Assembly (NCBI RefSeq): GCF_036670015.1
Contig: NZ_CP137636.1
Span: 4,132,501-4,196,500, forward strand
Source: Niallia sp. XMNu-256
Lineage (GTDB): Bacteria; Bacillota; Bacilli; Bacillales; Cytobacillaceae
Length of the DNA stretch: 64,000 nucleotides
Reading direction: 5' to 3'
The notes under the pieces are model-generated. The model was not told the DNA's origin. It saw only the letters and a list, made by a program, of their open reading frames with translations, and made no database searches. Numbering within the stretch: position 1 is the stretch's first letter; the number at the start of each line of letters is the position of its first letter. The translations under genes were made by a program, and so were the position numbers. Below, one piece after another: positions 28,196-36,760 of the stretch.

Positions 28196-29197
28196 TTATT
28201 TCTTGGCAATCTCAGCTGCGACATCAACAATCATATCTTCTTGTCCGCCAACAACCTTACGTTTACCTAACTCTATTAAAATATCACGAGAATCGACACC
28301 AAATTTCTCGGCAGCACGTTTAGCGTGAAGGGCAAAGCTTGAATATACTCCAGCATAGCCAAGTGTCAGACTGTCTCTCGTAATTTCTTGAGGAACCTGG
28401 AGGATCGGTGCCACAATGTCTTCAGCCAAATCCATCATTTTATATAAGTCAATGCCTGTTTTAATTCCCATACGCTCTAGGACTGCAATAAGCACTTCTG
28501 TTTGTGTATTACCAGCACCGGCACCTAAGCAACGGACACTGCCGTCAATTCTTGTAGCGCCTTCTTCAATCGCTGCAAGTGTGTTAGCCATTGCCAAGGA
28601 CAGGTTGTTATGACCATGGAAGCCAACTTCAATACCAACTGATTGTTTCAAAGCGCGAATTCGTTCACGAACTTGATTAGGTAGCAAATAACCAGCTGAA
28701 TCAACCATGTAAACCGAATCAGCCCCATAGCTTTCCATTAGTTTTGCCTGCTCAACCAGCTTCTCAACAGGAGCCATATGGCTCATCATTAGAAAGCCAA
28801 CTGTTTCCATTCCTAGTTCCTTCGCATATGCAATATGTTGTGGTGCGACATCTGCTTCTGTTACATGTGTTGCAATACGTGCCATTTTTGCTCCTAGATT
28901 TGCCGCTTCCTTTAGTTCATGAAGGGTTCCAATTCCAGGTAAAAGCAGGACTGCAATCTTTGATTTATCTGCTACTGAAACAGCTGCTTCAATTAATTCC
29001 ATTTCATTTGTGCGAGAAAGTCCATATTGCAGGGAAGAACCAGCTAGTCCATCCCCATGTGAAACTTCAATATAAGGCACGTTCGCATCATTTAATGCCT
29101 TAGCAATTTTCAGTACTTGATCAACAGTATATTGATGGGCAACCGCATGGCTACCGTCACGTAATGCCACTTCGGTAATTAAAATATCTTGTGTCAT
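28196..29197 (-). CDS. dmpG: 4-hydroxy-2-oxovalerate aldolase
   Basis: 333 aa. The N-terminal EVALRDGSHAV, the metal-binding FHGHNNLSLAMAN and GSVRCLGAGAGNTQTEV are typical of DmpG/BphI/MhpE class II pyruvate aldolases in the DRE-TIM family. The enzyme cleaves 4-hydroxy-2-oxo acids to pyruvate and an aldehyde, which is channelled to the partner dehydrogenase. dmpF ends 29 bases upstream. The other meta-cleavage genes (hydratase, hydrolase, dioxygenase) are not present here. Confidence 0.95.
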   Translation of the reverse strand: MTQDILITEVALRDGSHAVAHQYTVDQVLKIAKALNDANVPYIEVSHGDGLAGSSLQYGLSRTNEMELIEAAVSVADKSKIAVLLLPGIGTLHELKEAANLGAKMARIATHVTEADVAPQHIAYAKELGMETVGFLMMSHMAPVEKLVEQAKLMESYGADSVYMVDSAGYLLPNQVRERIRALKQSVGIEVGFHGHNNLSLAMANTLAAIEEGATRIDGSVRCLGAGAGNTQTEVLIAVLERMGIKTGIDLYKMMDLAEDIVAPILQVPQEITRDSLTLGYAGVYSSFALHAKRAAEKFGVDSRDILIELGKRKVVGGQEDMIVDVAAEIAKK

Positions 29198-29226
29198 GAT
29201 TTATGAACCCCTTCCTTTGCTTACTT

Positions 29227-30111
29227 TTATTTTTTCGCTAATAGATTTTTTGCAAACTCTTCAGCAATTCTGACGCCGGCAGCTGTCATGATATCAAGGT
29301 TGCCGGAATATTTAGGCAGGTAATCCCCTGCACCTTCAACTTGAAGGAAGATTGTGACTTTATTGCCTTCGAAAATTGGCTCTGTTCTAAGTTTATAGCC
29401 TGGAACATACGATTGGACGACTTGAATCATTTCATCAATTGATTTCCGAATAGCTTGCCCATTCATCGTGCCTTCTTTAACAAGTGTGTAGACGGTATCG
29501 CGCATCATGATTGGCGGCTCAGCTGGATTCAAGATCATAATCGCTTTTCCTTTGTCCGCACCCCCAACAACTTCAATCGCACGAGATGTCGTTTCCGTGA
29601 ATTCATCAATGTTTGCACGCGTTCCCGGACCTGCACTTCGGCTTGAAATGGTGGCAACAATTTCTGCGTATTCAACTGGACTTACTCGGTTAACAGCGTG
29701 AACCATAGGAATCGTAGCCTGACCGCCACATGTAATTAAATTAATATTGTCTTTTTCAATATGTTCTTCAATATTTACTGCAGCACATACATAGGGACCA
29801 ACTGCCGCAGGTGTCATATCAATAACCTTGATTCCCGCTTCTTTTAACACCTTTGCATTGTAAAGATGAGCTTTAGCAGATGTGGCATCAAATACAATAT
29901 CTGCTTTAAGATTAGGTTCAGCCAAGAATCCATCGATTCCTGTGTCAACAGCGGCATAACCCATTTCCCTCGCACGTGCTAATCCGTCTGATTGTGGATC
30001 AATTCCAATTACAGCTGTTAACTCTAACAACTCAGACCGTCCAAGTTTAATCATTAAATCTGTACCAATGTTCCCTGAACCGAGAACAGCAACTTTAACT
30101 TTTGATGACAT
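29227..30111 (-). CDS. dmpF: Acetaldehyde dehydrogenase (acylating)
   Basis: 294 aa. The Rossmann motif [11 protein letters not shown], the DATSAKAH stretch, the catalytic Cys in [12 protein letters not shown] and [20 protein letters not shown] identify the DmpF/BphJ/MhpF family, which oxidises acetaldehyde to acetyl-CoA in complex with the aldolase. The start at 30111 is chosen because GAGAGGAG lies 7 bases upstream. The gene lies between iclR and dmpG on one transcript. Confidence 0.95.
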   Translation of the reverse strand: MSSKVKVAVLGSGNIGTDLMIKLGRSELLELTAVIGIDPQSDGLARAREMGYAAVDTGIDGFLAEPNLKADIVFDATSAKAHLYNAKVLKEAGIKVIDMTPAAVGPYVCAAVNIEEHIEKDNINLITCGGQATIPMVHAVNRVSPVEYAEIVATISSRSAGPGTRANIDEFTETTSRAIEVVGGADKGKAIMILNPAEPPIMMRDTVYTLVKEGTMNGQAIRKSIDEMIQVVQSYVPGYKLRTEPIFEGNKVTIFLQVEGAGDYLPKYSGNLDIMTAAGVRIAEEFAKNLLAKK

Positions 30112-30147
30112 AAATATTCTCCTCTCCATGCTCTATGTTTCTCTGAT

Positions 30148-30918
30148 TTAATTGTTTTCCTTATAACCCAATCGCCTTGAAATTTCGGCGGCAGCCTCTT
30201 TAATACCAGCAATCACTTTTGGGAGCTTTTCTTCATCGAGCCTTGTCTTTGGAGCGGCACAACTGATGGAGGAAACAACCTTGCCTTCATGGTTAAAAAT
30301 AGGTGCTGCAATACACTTAAGCCCTACTTCAATTTCCTCATCATCAATGGCATAGCCCTGTTCCCGGACACTAGCCAAGTGATTTTTGATTTGCTCTATA
30401 TCGGTTAATGTAAATTCCGTAAACGGTTTCAAATCAGCTTTTAATAAAAGACGATCGACCTCATCCTCACTCAGATGTGCAAGGATCGATTTCCCTACTC
30501 CTGTACAATAGACCGGTGCTCGTTTCCCAATTTGGGAGTAAATTGTAAGTGCCCTAGGACCTTCCAATTTTTCAATATAAATGATCTCATCACCCTCAAA
30601 AATAGTAAGGTGAACCGTTTCATGTAGCTCTTCAACAAGCTTACGGATAATCGGCTTGGCAATATTTCCAACATCTAGCTGCTTGCTCACGAAATTGCCT
30701 AGTTGTAAAAGCTTAATTCCTAACTGATATTTTTGATTTTCTGGATTTTGCTGCAAGTAGCCCCTGTGCTCGAGAGTCTTAATAAGTCCGTGAACGGTAC
30801 TTTTCGAAAGCCCAAGGTAATCACTAATTTCTTTAATGCTTAATTCCGGGTAAGTACCCACAAATAATTCAAGAATATCTGCTGCCCTTGCAACTGATTG
30901 AATCAAACGCTCAGCCAT
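30148..30918 (-). CDS. IclR family transcriptional regulator
   Basis: 256 aa. The N-terminal winged helix (LSIKEISDYLGLSKSTVHGLIKTLEHRGYL) precedes an IclR effector domain (GKRAPVYCTGVGKSILAHL, GLKCIAAPIFN, VSSISCAAP). The ATG at 30918 follows AGGGGG by 6 bases; an ATG at 30942 would include that site. It is the first gene of the dmpF-dmpG-gntP unit and a perfect palindrome (30933-30951) lies just upstream, which suggests autoregulation and substrate-induced control of the operon. Confidence 0.92.
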   Translation of the reverse strand: MAERLIQSVARAADILELFVGTYPELSIKEISDYLGLSKSTVHGLIKTLEHRGYLQQNPENQKYQLGIKLLQLGNFVSKQLDVGNIAKPIIRKLVEELHETVHLTIFEGDEIIYIEKLEGPRALTIYSQIGKRAPVYCTGVGKSILAHLSEDEVDRLLLKADLKPFTEFTLTDIEQIKNHLASVREQGYAIDDEEIEVGLKCIAAPIFNHEGKVVSSISCAAPKTRLDEEKLPKVIAGIKEAAAEISRRLGYKENN

Positions 30919-30932
30919 TGGCATCCCCCTAT

Positions 30933-30951
30933 CATTCGACATTGTCGAATG
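30933..30951. promoter_or_regulatory. Palindromic operator candidate upstream of iclR
   Basis: CATTCGAC-att-GTCGAATG is a perfect 8+8 inverted repeat with a 3-base gap, 15 bases upstream of the regulator start. A further GTCGTTCG follows. The size fits IclR dimers. Confidence 0.6.
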
Positions 30952-31130
30952 TCGTTCGCATTTTTGTTTTGTTTACGATTTGATTCTAATTGCTACTAAA
31001 TACTTTGTCAATATAATTTATTTCTAAAATCCCCATTTTAATAGATTATATGTTGTTAATTCCTCATTCATTTTGCTAGTTGGTTATAAACCCTAATATA
31101 TGCACTAGAAGGGGGTATCGCCTTTAAAAC

Positions 31131-31168
31131 AAAAAATACCTGTCTCCTTTTGGAAACAGGTATTTTTA
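31131..31168. terminator. Terminator between the pseudouridine synthase gene and iclR
   Basis: Arms AAAAAATACCTGT (31131-31143) and ACAGGTATTTTT (31156-31167). Downstream of the gene at 31291, with T runs on both strands. Confidence 0.8.
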
Positions 31169-31290
31169 TTTTAAGCAGGAGTGGGATGTCAGATAAACCC
31201 GCTTTAATAATGTAAATTAGATATATCAAAATAACTTTTGTAATTTTTCGTTAATTAGTTTTTATTTCCATACCCACGCCTTGTTGTCTC

Positions 31291-32034
31291 TTAATCTATA
31301 TAACTAAGCAGTCCCTCAATTGCAAAGTCTTCACCAGTTTGCTTGCCTTCTCTATCCTTACAAGTCTCCCATAAATTCCATGGGTAAATACTAGATGGGA
31401 GGGAATAAGCTCCTATTGGTTCCTTCTTAACAGGATGGTCGAAATAGAGCGAATGAGCCCATAGGGCAAGTTGTTGTCCAGGTTTATTACGACTTTCACC
31501 ATATTTTTGGTCCCCGTATATCGGATTTCCCATGGTTGAAAGCTGAACACGGATTTGATGGGGCCTCCCCGTATGGAGGTTCACAGAGAGTAAACTTAAC
31601 CCTTTTTTCGATTCAATAATCTCGTAATCTAGTACGGCCTTTTTTGCCTTTGGGTGATTAGATGAAACAACGGACACCTTATTTTTTTGATTATCTTTAT
31701 GGAGATAATGCACAAGCTGCCCCCTTTTCTTATTCGGGGTTCCATGAACAACCGCCAAATAATTCCGTTCGATCACATGTCTACGTATCATATCTGACAA
31801 TCTAGATGCAGCCTTTGAAGTTTTTGCAAACACCATGGCACCACCAACGGGGCGGTCCAGACGGTGTACAAGTCCTAAATAAACATTCCCAGGCTTTTGG
31901 TAACGTAGTTTCAAATCTTTTTTTAGCATGGTTAACAAATCATTGTCCCCACTACGATCTGCTTGTACAGGTATATTAATCGGTTTTTCCACCAAAAGTA
32001 GATGATTATCCTCGTATAATATTGGTATTTTCAT
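31291..32034 (-). CDS. RluA family RNA pseudouridine synthase
   Basis: 247 aa. It contains the catalytic HRLDRPVGG loop (the Asp is the nucleophile) and the GRPHQIRVQL motif of RluA-type synthases. There is no N-terminal S4 domain, so it is a short family member similar to YhcT/YlyB-like proteins. The target uridine in tRNA or rRNA cannot be assigned. TAAGGAGA precedes the ATG. It is a single gene with its own terminator. Confidence 0.92.
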   Translation of the reverse strand: MKIPILYEDNHLLLVEKPINIPVQADRSGDNDLLTMLKKDLKLRYQKPGNVYLGLVHRLDRPVGGAMVFAKTSKAASRLSDMIRRHVIERNYLAVVHGTPNKKRGQLVHYLHKDNQKNKVSVVSSNHPKAKKAVLDYEIIESKKGLSLLSVNLHTGRPHQIRVQLSTMGNPIYGDQKYGESRNKPGQQLALWAHSLYFDHPVKKEPIGAYSLPSSIYPWNLWETCKDREGKQTGEDFAIEGLLSYID

Positions 32035-32212
32035 AGATTAGTGTCTCCTTAAAGCATAATGTTTCTATCATAACATTTATTAATTGATAATCACCATTTT
32101 CCTTTTGTTCCCAAAGAAGCGCACTAAATTTTTAGAGAAATAATGTTATTTCTTTATCTCTTTTTACAAAAAATAACCACCTATTCTAAATATAGGTGGG
32201 CGAGATTTACTA

Positions 32213-33127
32213 TTATAAAATATCTTCGATTGAATTGGTTACATGTATAGCCTGTAATTTATCGTGAAGGTGATAGGTAACTGCTCCTAGCCCACCAAGA
32301 TAGAAAGCGATATTTTTTTGCTGTGCGGCAAATTGATCCAATCTTTGCAGCAGTTGGGAGTCTGTTTCAAATGGGATCGTCGTTGTAGCAGACAATAAAA
32401 CCACATCCGGTTTTAATTTGGATATGAGTGACTCAATTGCCCCAGGAGCAGGGGATGCTCCAATTAACTGAGTTCTCCACCCTTTCATCATGAACTGTAA
32501 TAGGACTAGATGTAATGGGACTTCATGTTGTTCATGGGGCAAACATGCTCCGAGTACAAAGGGGGCATTTTCCCGATAGTGATAATTTCTCCGAATTTGA
32601 ATTAAAAAATCCCTTACAACTAAACTGGATACGGATTCCTGATATTCATCCCACTCGCGACTTTCCCACTTCTTACCGACCTCTTTTAAGAAAGGAATAA
32701 CGATATCAGTTAAAAAACACTCTAGCCCGACATGATGATACGCTTGTTGTAAAATTAAACTTAATTCAATTTCATTACAATGACTCCCTTTTTCGAGAAG
32801 CTGAAGGACATACTCATTCCACTGCCCGTAATCAAGCAAATTCCCTTTTTCAAAGAGTGGTTCGGCTGCTTCGCGGTCTTCAACACTCTCTTTTACAAGA
32901 AGGGCGGCTTGTTTAAGTGAGTGACCTTGTTCTGAAAGCGATTTGACGTTTAAAAGAATTTTGACATCCTGTTGACTATATACTCTATAACCATTCCCTA
33001 AACGTTCTGGTTGAATAATTCCATACCGCTCTTCCCACTTTCTAATCACTTGTTTTGATAATCCGGTCATATCTGCAACTTGTTGAATGGTGAATACTGC
33101 TTTTCCCTTTCCAGTTACTTCAAACAT
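32213..33127 (-). CDS. MerR-type regulator with cobalamin-binding-like domain (CarH/LitR-like)
   Basis: 304 aa. The MerR helix-turn-helix (FTIQQVADMTGLSKQVIRKW, residues 12-31) is followed by a helical bundle and a B12-binding Rossmann domain. In CarH the upper site is W-x9-EH and the lower ligand ExHxxG. Here W-x9-ES and EQHEVP are seen, so the lower-axial His is kept but the upper His is replaced by Ser. Such proteins are light- or B12-responsive repressors. TTAAGGAGA precedes the ATG. It is divergent from an ABC exporter with repeated half-sites between. Confidence 0.85.
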   Translation of the reverse strand: MFEVTGKGKAVFTIQQVADMTGLSKQVIRKWEERYGIIQPERLGNGYRVYSQQDVKILLNVKSLSEQGHSLKQAALLVKESVEDREAAEPLFEKGNLLDYGQWNEYVLQLLEKGSHCNEIELSLILQQAYHHVGLECFLTDIVIPFLKEVGKKWESREWDEYQESVSSLVVRDFLIQIRRNYHYRENAPFVLGACLPHEQHEVPLHLVLLQFMMKGWRTQLIGASPAPGAIESLISKLKPDVVLLSATTTIPFETDSQLLQRLDQFAAQQKNIAFYLGGLGAVTYHLHDKLQAIHVTNSIEDIL

Positions 33128-33196
33128 TTCTCTTCCATCTCCTTAATACCTTATCGGAGTCCTGTAGATAAAGTTAGTATAACGAAAACTTAAACC

Positions 33197-33328
33197 TTGT
33201 ACAATGTTTCTGTAATAAGATTATACAACATTCAATATATATGATATGAATTTAATAAAAAACACCCTATTTTATGTATAATGTTTTCATAAAAATAGTT
33301 ATACAAACAATTGACAATTATAATTGTC
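33197..33328. promoter_or_regulatory. Divergent control region with repeated TGTAYAATG half-sites
   Basis: TGTACAATG (33198-33206) faces TATACAACA (33222-33230), and TGTATAATG (33275-33283) faces TATACAAAC (33300-33308): two inverted pairs with 24-25-base periods. A perfect 16-base palindrome GACAATTATAATTGTC follows at 33313-33328. They fill the gap between the MerR-type regulator and the ABC permease gene. Confidence 0.55.
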
Positions 33329-33385
33329 TTCGTTAATAATTAAATGAAAATAACAATTAATCATTTGAATGAAAAAGGAAGTGAA

Positions 33386-34456
33386 ATGGTGTTTTTAGCA
33401 TGGCAGGAAATTAAAAAGAATAAATTGCGCTTTACCTTAATTACAGGTATTTTGATGCTTGTTTCCTATCTAGTATTTTTTCTCTCTGGGCTTGCGACTG
33501 GACTTGCTAGCTTAAATAGGGAGGCTGTTGATAAATGGGAGGCATCGGCGATTATCCTTACCGAGGAATCTGATAAAAGCCTGTATCAATCATTTATGTC
33601 GATCGATCAGCTAAAAGATATTCATGCTGAAAAAGCAGCTGTACTTGGTCAGCTTAATGCCATTATAAGCAACGGTACGAATAAAAAAAATATCTCTCTA
33701 TTTGGAATTAACAAAGAGGAATTCCTAATGCCAAATGTCATTGAGGGGAGGACATTTGAACAAGCGAATGAAGTGATTGCTGATGATTCGCTTAAAGACA
33801 ATGGATTCAATCTAGGAGATACATTAACCTTATCCTCTAGTGACCAACAATTAACGATTGTTGGCTTTACAGATCAAGCACGTTTTAATGCTGCACCTGT
33901 TCTCTATACAGACCTTTCAACTTTCCATCAAGTTAAATTTGGTGAGACTGCTGAACAGAATAAAGATCAAATAAACGCCATCGTTATTGGAGATAAGTCC
34001 ATTTCAAATCTTACCGAAAACACTGAGTTGGATTCCATTGAAATTGAAACATTTATTGAAAGTTTACCTGGCTATACAGAACAAAAACTAACCTTAAATT
34101 TTATGATTTACTTTCTATTTGCTATATCATCGATCATCGTAGCCATTTTCTTATATGTGTTGACCGTACAGAAGATCAGTATGTTTGGAGTCATGAAGGC
34201 ACAAGGAATTTCCAGCTCTTATTTATCCTGGTCTGTTGTCGCACAAACCTTTATTTTAGCATTGATCGGGACAGGGCTAGGATTTGTTTTAACACTCATT
34301 TCAGGAGCTTTCCTGCCAGCAGCTGTTCCTGTTTCGTTTGACCTGGCCTTGATGGGATTCTACGGGTTCATCCTAATGGTTGTTGCCACTCTTGGTGCTG
34401 TATTTTCAGTATTAACGATTGTTCGAATAGACCCACTGAAAGCGATTGGAGGATAA
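33386..34456 (+). CDS. ABC transporter permease, FtsX/HrtB-like
   Basis: 356 aa. One N-terminal membrane helix (about residues 15-37), a large extracytoplasmic MacB-type domain, and three C-terminal helices form the FtsX layout. It resembles HrtB-type permeases. The ATG at 33386 with AAGGAAG upstream is chosen over the ATG at 33344, which has no ribosome site. It is followed after 3 bases by its ATPase gene. Substrate is unknown; haem or peptide export are possibilities for the family. Confidence 0.85.
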   Translation: MVFLAWQEIKKNKLRFTLITGILMLVSYLVFFLSGLATGLASLNREAVDKWEASAIILTEESDKSLYQSFMSIDQLKDIHAEKAAVLGQLNAIISNGTNKKNISLFGINKEEFLMPNVIEGRTFEQANEVIADDSLKDNGFNLGDTLTLSSSDQQLTIVGFTDQARFNAAPVLYTDLSTFHQVKFGETAEQNKDQINAIVIGDKSISNLTENTELDSIEIETFIESLPGYTEQKLTLNFMIYFLFAISSIIVAIFLYVLTVQKISMFGVMKAQGISSSYLSWSVVAQTFILALIGTGLGFVLTLISGAFLPAAVPVSFDLALMGFYGFILMVVATLGAVFSVLTIVRIDPLKAIGG

Positions 34457-34459
34457 ACG

Positions 34460-35164
34460 ATGGCAGTATTAGAGTTACATGGGGTAAAGAAAAGTTATGG
34501 GGATGGACATAAAAAAGTTGATGCCTTGAAGGAAACAAGCTTTCTTGCTGAACGAGGGGAATTAATTGCCATTATTGGCCCGTCAGGATCGGGAAAAAGT
34601 ACCTTCCTCACGATTGTTGGGGGATTATTATCCCCCTCATCAGGGGATGTAATCATCAATGGGCAAGTAATTACAGCTTTAAATGAAAAGAAACGTTCAC
34701 AAATTCGACTTAAGGAAATTGGATTTGTGTTACAAGCATCCAACTTAGTTCCCTTTCTCACTGTTGCTAATCAATTGAAACTATTAGATAAAGTTAAAAA
34801 AGGGAATATGACAAAAAAGGAACGGGACGAACTTTATGAGGAATTAGAGATTGCTGACTTACTCATGAAATACCCTTCCGATCTATCCGGAGGTCAACGC
34901 CAGCGTGTAGCGATAGCAAAGGCGCTTTATAGCAACCCTTCGATTATTTTAGCTGATGAACCTACTGCTTCCCTTGACTCAGATCGTGCTTTTGAAGTGA
35001 TGGAGCTATTAAAAAAGGTAACAAAGCAGAAAAAAACAACGACGATTGTAGTCACCCATGATATTCGGCTTGTTGGTTATTGTGATAAGGTTTATAAAAT
35101 GACAGATGGCGTTCTTTCGGAGACAATGGAGGAACATCTTAAAAATCCACAAACCTCATTTTAA
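34460..35164 (+). CDS. ABC transporter ATP-binding protein, LolD/HrtA-like
   Basis: 234 aa ATPase. Walker A GPSGSGKST, the signature LSGGQRQRVAIAKAL, Walker B IILADEPTASLDS and the switch His in VVTHD are intact. GGAGGA lies 7 bases before the ATG inside the permease end, so the pair is coupled. The family energises FtsX-type permeases. Expression is likely controlled by the divergent MerR-type regulator. Confidence 0.95.
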   Translation: MAVLELHGVKKSYGDGHKKVDALKETSFLAERGELIAIIGPSGSGKSTFLTIVGGLLSPSSGDVIINGQVITALNEKKRSQIRLKEIGFVLQASNLVPFLTVANQLKLLDKVKKGNMTKKERDELYEELEIADLLMKYPSDLSGGQRQRVAIAKALYSNPSIILADEPTASLDSDRAFEVMELLKKVTKQKKTTTIVVTHDIRLVGYCDKVYKMTDGVLSETMEEHLKNPQTSF

Positions 35165-35202
35165 GAGAAAAATTGAACATAGAATGGATTTAATTAGAAA
35201 CG

Positions 35203-35243
35203 AAAAGGTAGCTCTGACCCATTATAGGTAAGCTACCTTTTAT
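35203..35243 (+). terminator. Terminator after the ABC exporter genes
   Basis: Arms AAAAGGTAGCT (35203-35213) and AGCTACCTTTT (35231-35241), followed by ATTG. Confidence 0.72.
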
Positions 35244-35450
35244 TGTTAACTTTATGCTCTCCCATCCCCTCGTTTAGCAAAACAGAAAAATTAGGGGGAC
35301 GTTTTTTTTTTAAAAAACACTCATACAAACTTCGCTTTATTGCTCCTTATATGTATCACTTTCAAAGCACACTCCAGTGGCCATTTATGCATGTATAAAA
35401 TCTGTCTGGTTATATTAACATTATACTTTTATGAAACTGGGAGGATATAA

Positions 35451-36677
35451 ATGAATTTACACTCTGGAACCTATTATTGGCCCATGACCTTTCCTGATGC
35501 CCCAACATACCCAGCATTAGAAGAAGATTTATCTTGTGATGTATTAATCATTGGGGGTGGTAGCTCTGGTGCACAGTGTGCCTATTATCTTGCTGATACT
35601 AATTTAGATGTAGTTGTCATTGAAAAAGGAAAAATCGGCAGTGGGAGCACGAGTACAAATACAGCCATCATTCAATACTCCGGTGAAAAAATGTTTACAG
35701 ATCTGATTAACACCTTTGGAGGGGATTACATTGAAAGGCATTTACAATTACTAAAAGAAGCAATTAATGAAATAGAGGCAGCCTCAAAGAACGTGACCAT
35801 TGATTGTGAATTCGAGAGAAGGGATACTCTGTATTCCGCTAGCAGTACAGAAGACGTTGAAAAGCTGAGAAAGGAATATGAATTTTTAAAGAAATATAAC
35901 TTTGAACTTGCTTTTCTAACAAAGGAAGAGATTGAAGCAAAATATCCTTTCAGCAGAGAAGCTGCCATTTATTCGTATGATGATGCAGAAGTCAATCCTT
36001 TCAAATTCACTCATGCACTATTAGATTATGCAGCAAAGAAAGGAATCCGTGTATTTGAGAATACAGAAATGAACGGTCATCATTACGATGAAGAACAAGG
36101 AAAGATGATTATCTCTACAAAGGGCAAACATTCTATACAAGCACGCTATGTTATTTTTGCAGCAGGTTATGAAGGAATGGATATCAAAAAAGAGAAGAAG
36201 GCTTCCTTTGTTAGTACATATACGGTAACAACCAATCCTGTCGAGGATTTTTCGGATTGGTATAATCGAACCCTTATTTGGGAAACCGCTCGTCCTTATT
36301 TATATATGCGTACGACAAAAGATAATCGAATCATCATCGGCGGACTTGATGATAATACGACATCCCCTGAAGATCGTGATAGTAAACTGATTTACAAAAA
36401 AAATAAACTAATCGAAGAATTTAATAACATGTTCCCTACCATTAAAGTGCAGCCAGAATATTACTTAACTGCATTTTATGGTGGAACATTGGATGGGATT
36501 CCGATTATCGGTCAGTACGAAGAATATCCTAATAGCTATTTTCTATTGGCCTTTGGTGATAATGGAACCGTTTATAGCCAAATGCTAGCAAGGATTATTG
36601 TAAAGGAGATTGTTACAGGGAACTGTTCAGATTTAGCTCTCTATTTACAAGAGCGCCCTTTATTAAATAAAGCATAA
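35451..36677 (+). CDS. FAD-dependent oxidoreductase (DAO/glycine oxidase-like family)
   Basis: 408 aa. The FAD-binding DVLIIGGGSSGAQCAYYL begins near residue 30 and GSGSTSTNTAIIQYSGE follows. The C-terminal GGTLDGIPIIGQYEEYPNSY and FGDNGTVYS stretches match the DAO family that oxidises secondary amines or amino acids. It resembles Bacillus OrdL/YurR-like proteins; the substrate is unknown. GGGAGG lies 7 bases before the ATG. It is a single gene ended by a strong terminator. Confidence 0.88.
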   Translation: MNLHSGTYYWPMTFPDAPTYPALEEDLSCDVLIIGGGSSGAQCAYYLADTNLDVVVIEKGKIGSGSTSTNTAIIQYSGEKMFTDLINTFGGDYIERHLQLLKEAINEIEAASKNVTIDCEFERRDTLYSASSTEDVEKLRKEYEFLKKYNFELAFLTKEEIEAKYPFSREAAIYSYDDAEVNPFKFTHALLDYAAKKGIRVFENTEMNGHHYDEEQGKMIISTKGKHSIQARYVIFAAGYEGMDIKKEKKASFVSTYTVTTNPVEDFSDWYNRTLIWETARPYLYMRTTKDNRIIIGGLDDNTTSPEDRDSKLIYKKNKLIEEFNNMFPTIKVQPEYYLTAFYGGTLDGIPIIGQYEEYPNSYFLLAFGDNGTVYSQMLARIIVKEIVTGNCSDLALYLQERPLLNKA

Positions 36678-36709
36678 AAAAGTGGGAAAGAATTTTTTCC
36701 CACTTTTTT
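36676..36709. terminator. Bidirectional terminator between the oxidoreductase gene and the M20 hydrolase gene
   Basis: Perfect 14-base arms AAAAAAGTGGGAAA (36676-36689) and TTTCCCACTTTTTT (36696-36709). Confidence 0.88.
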
Positions 36710-36760
36710 ATTTTTAAGTACAAAAGAGATGAACAATAATGTCCATCTCTTTTACCGTTT

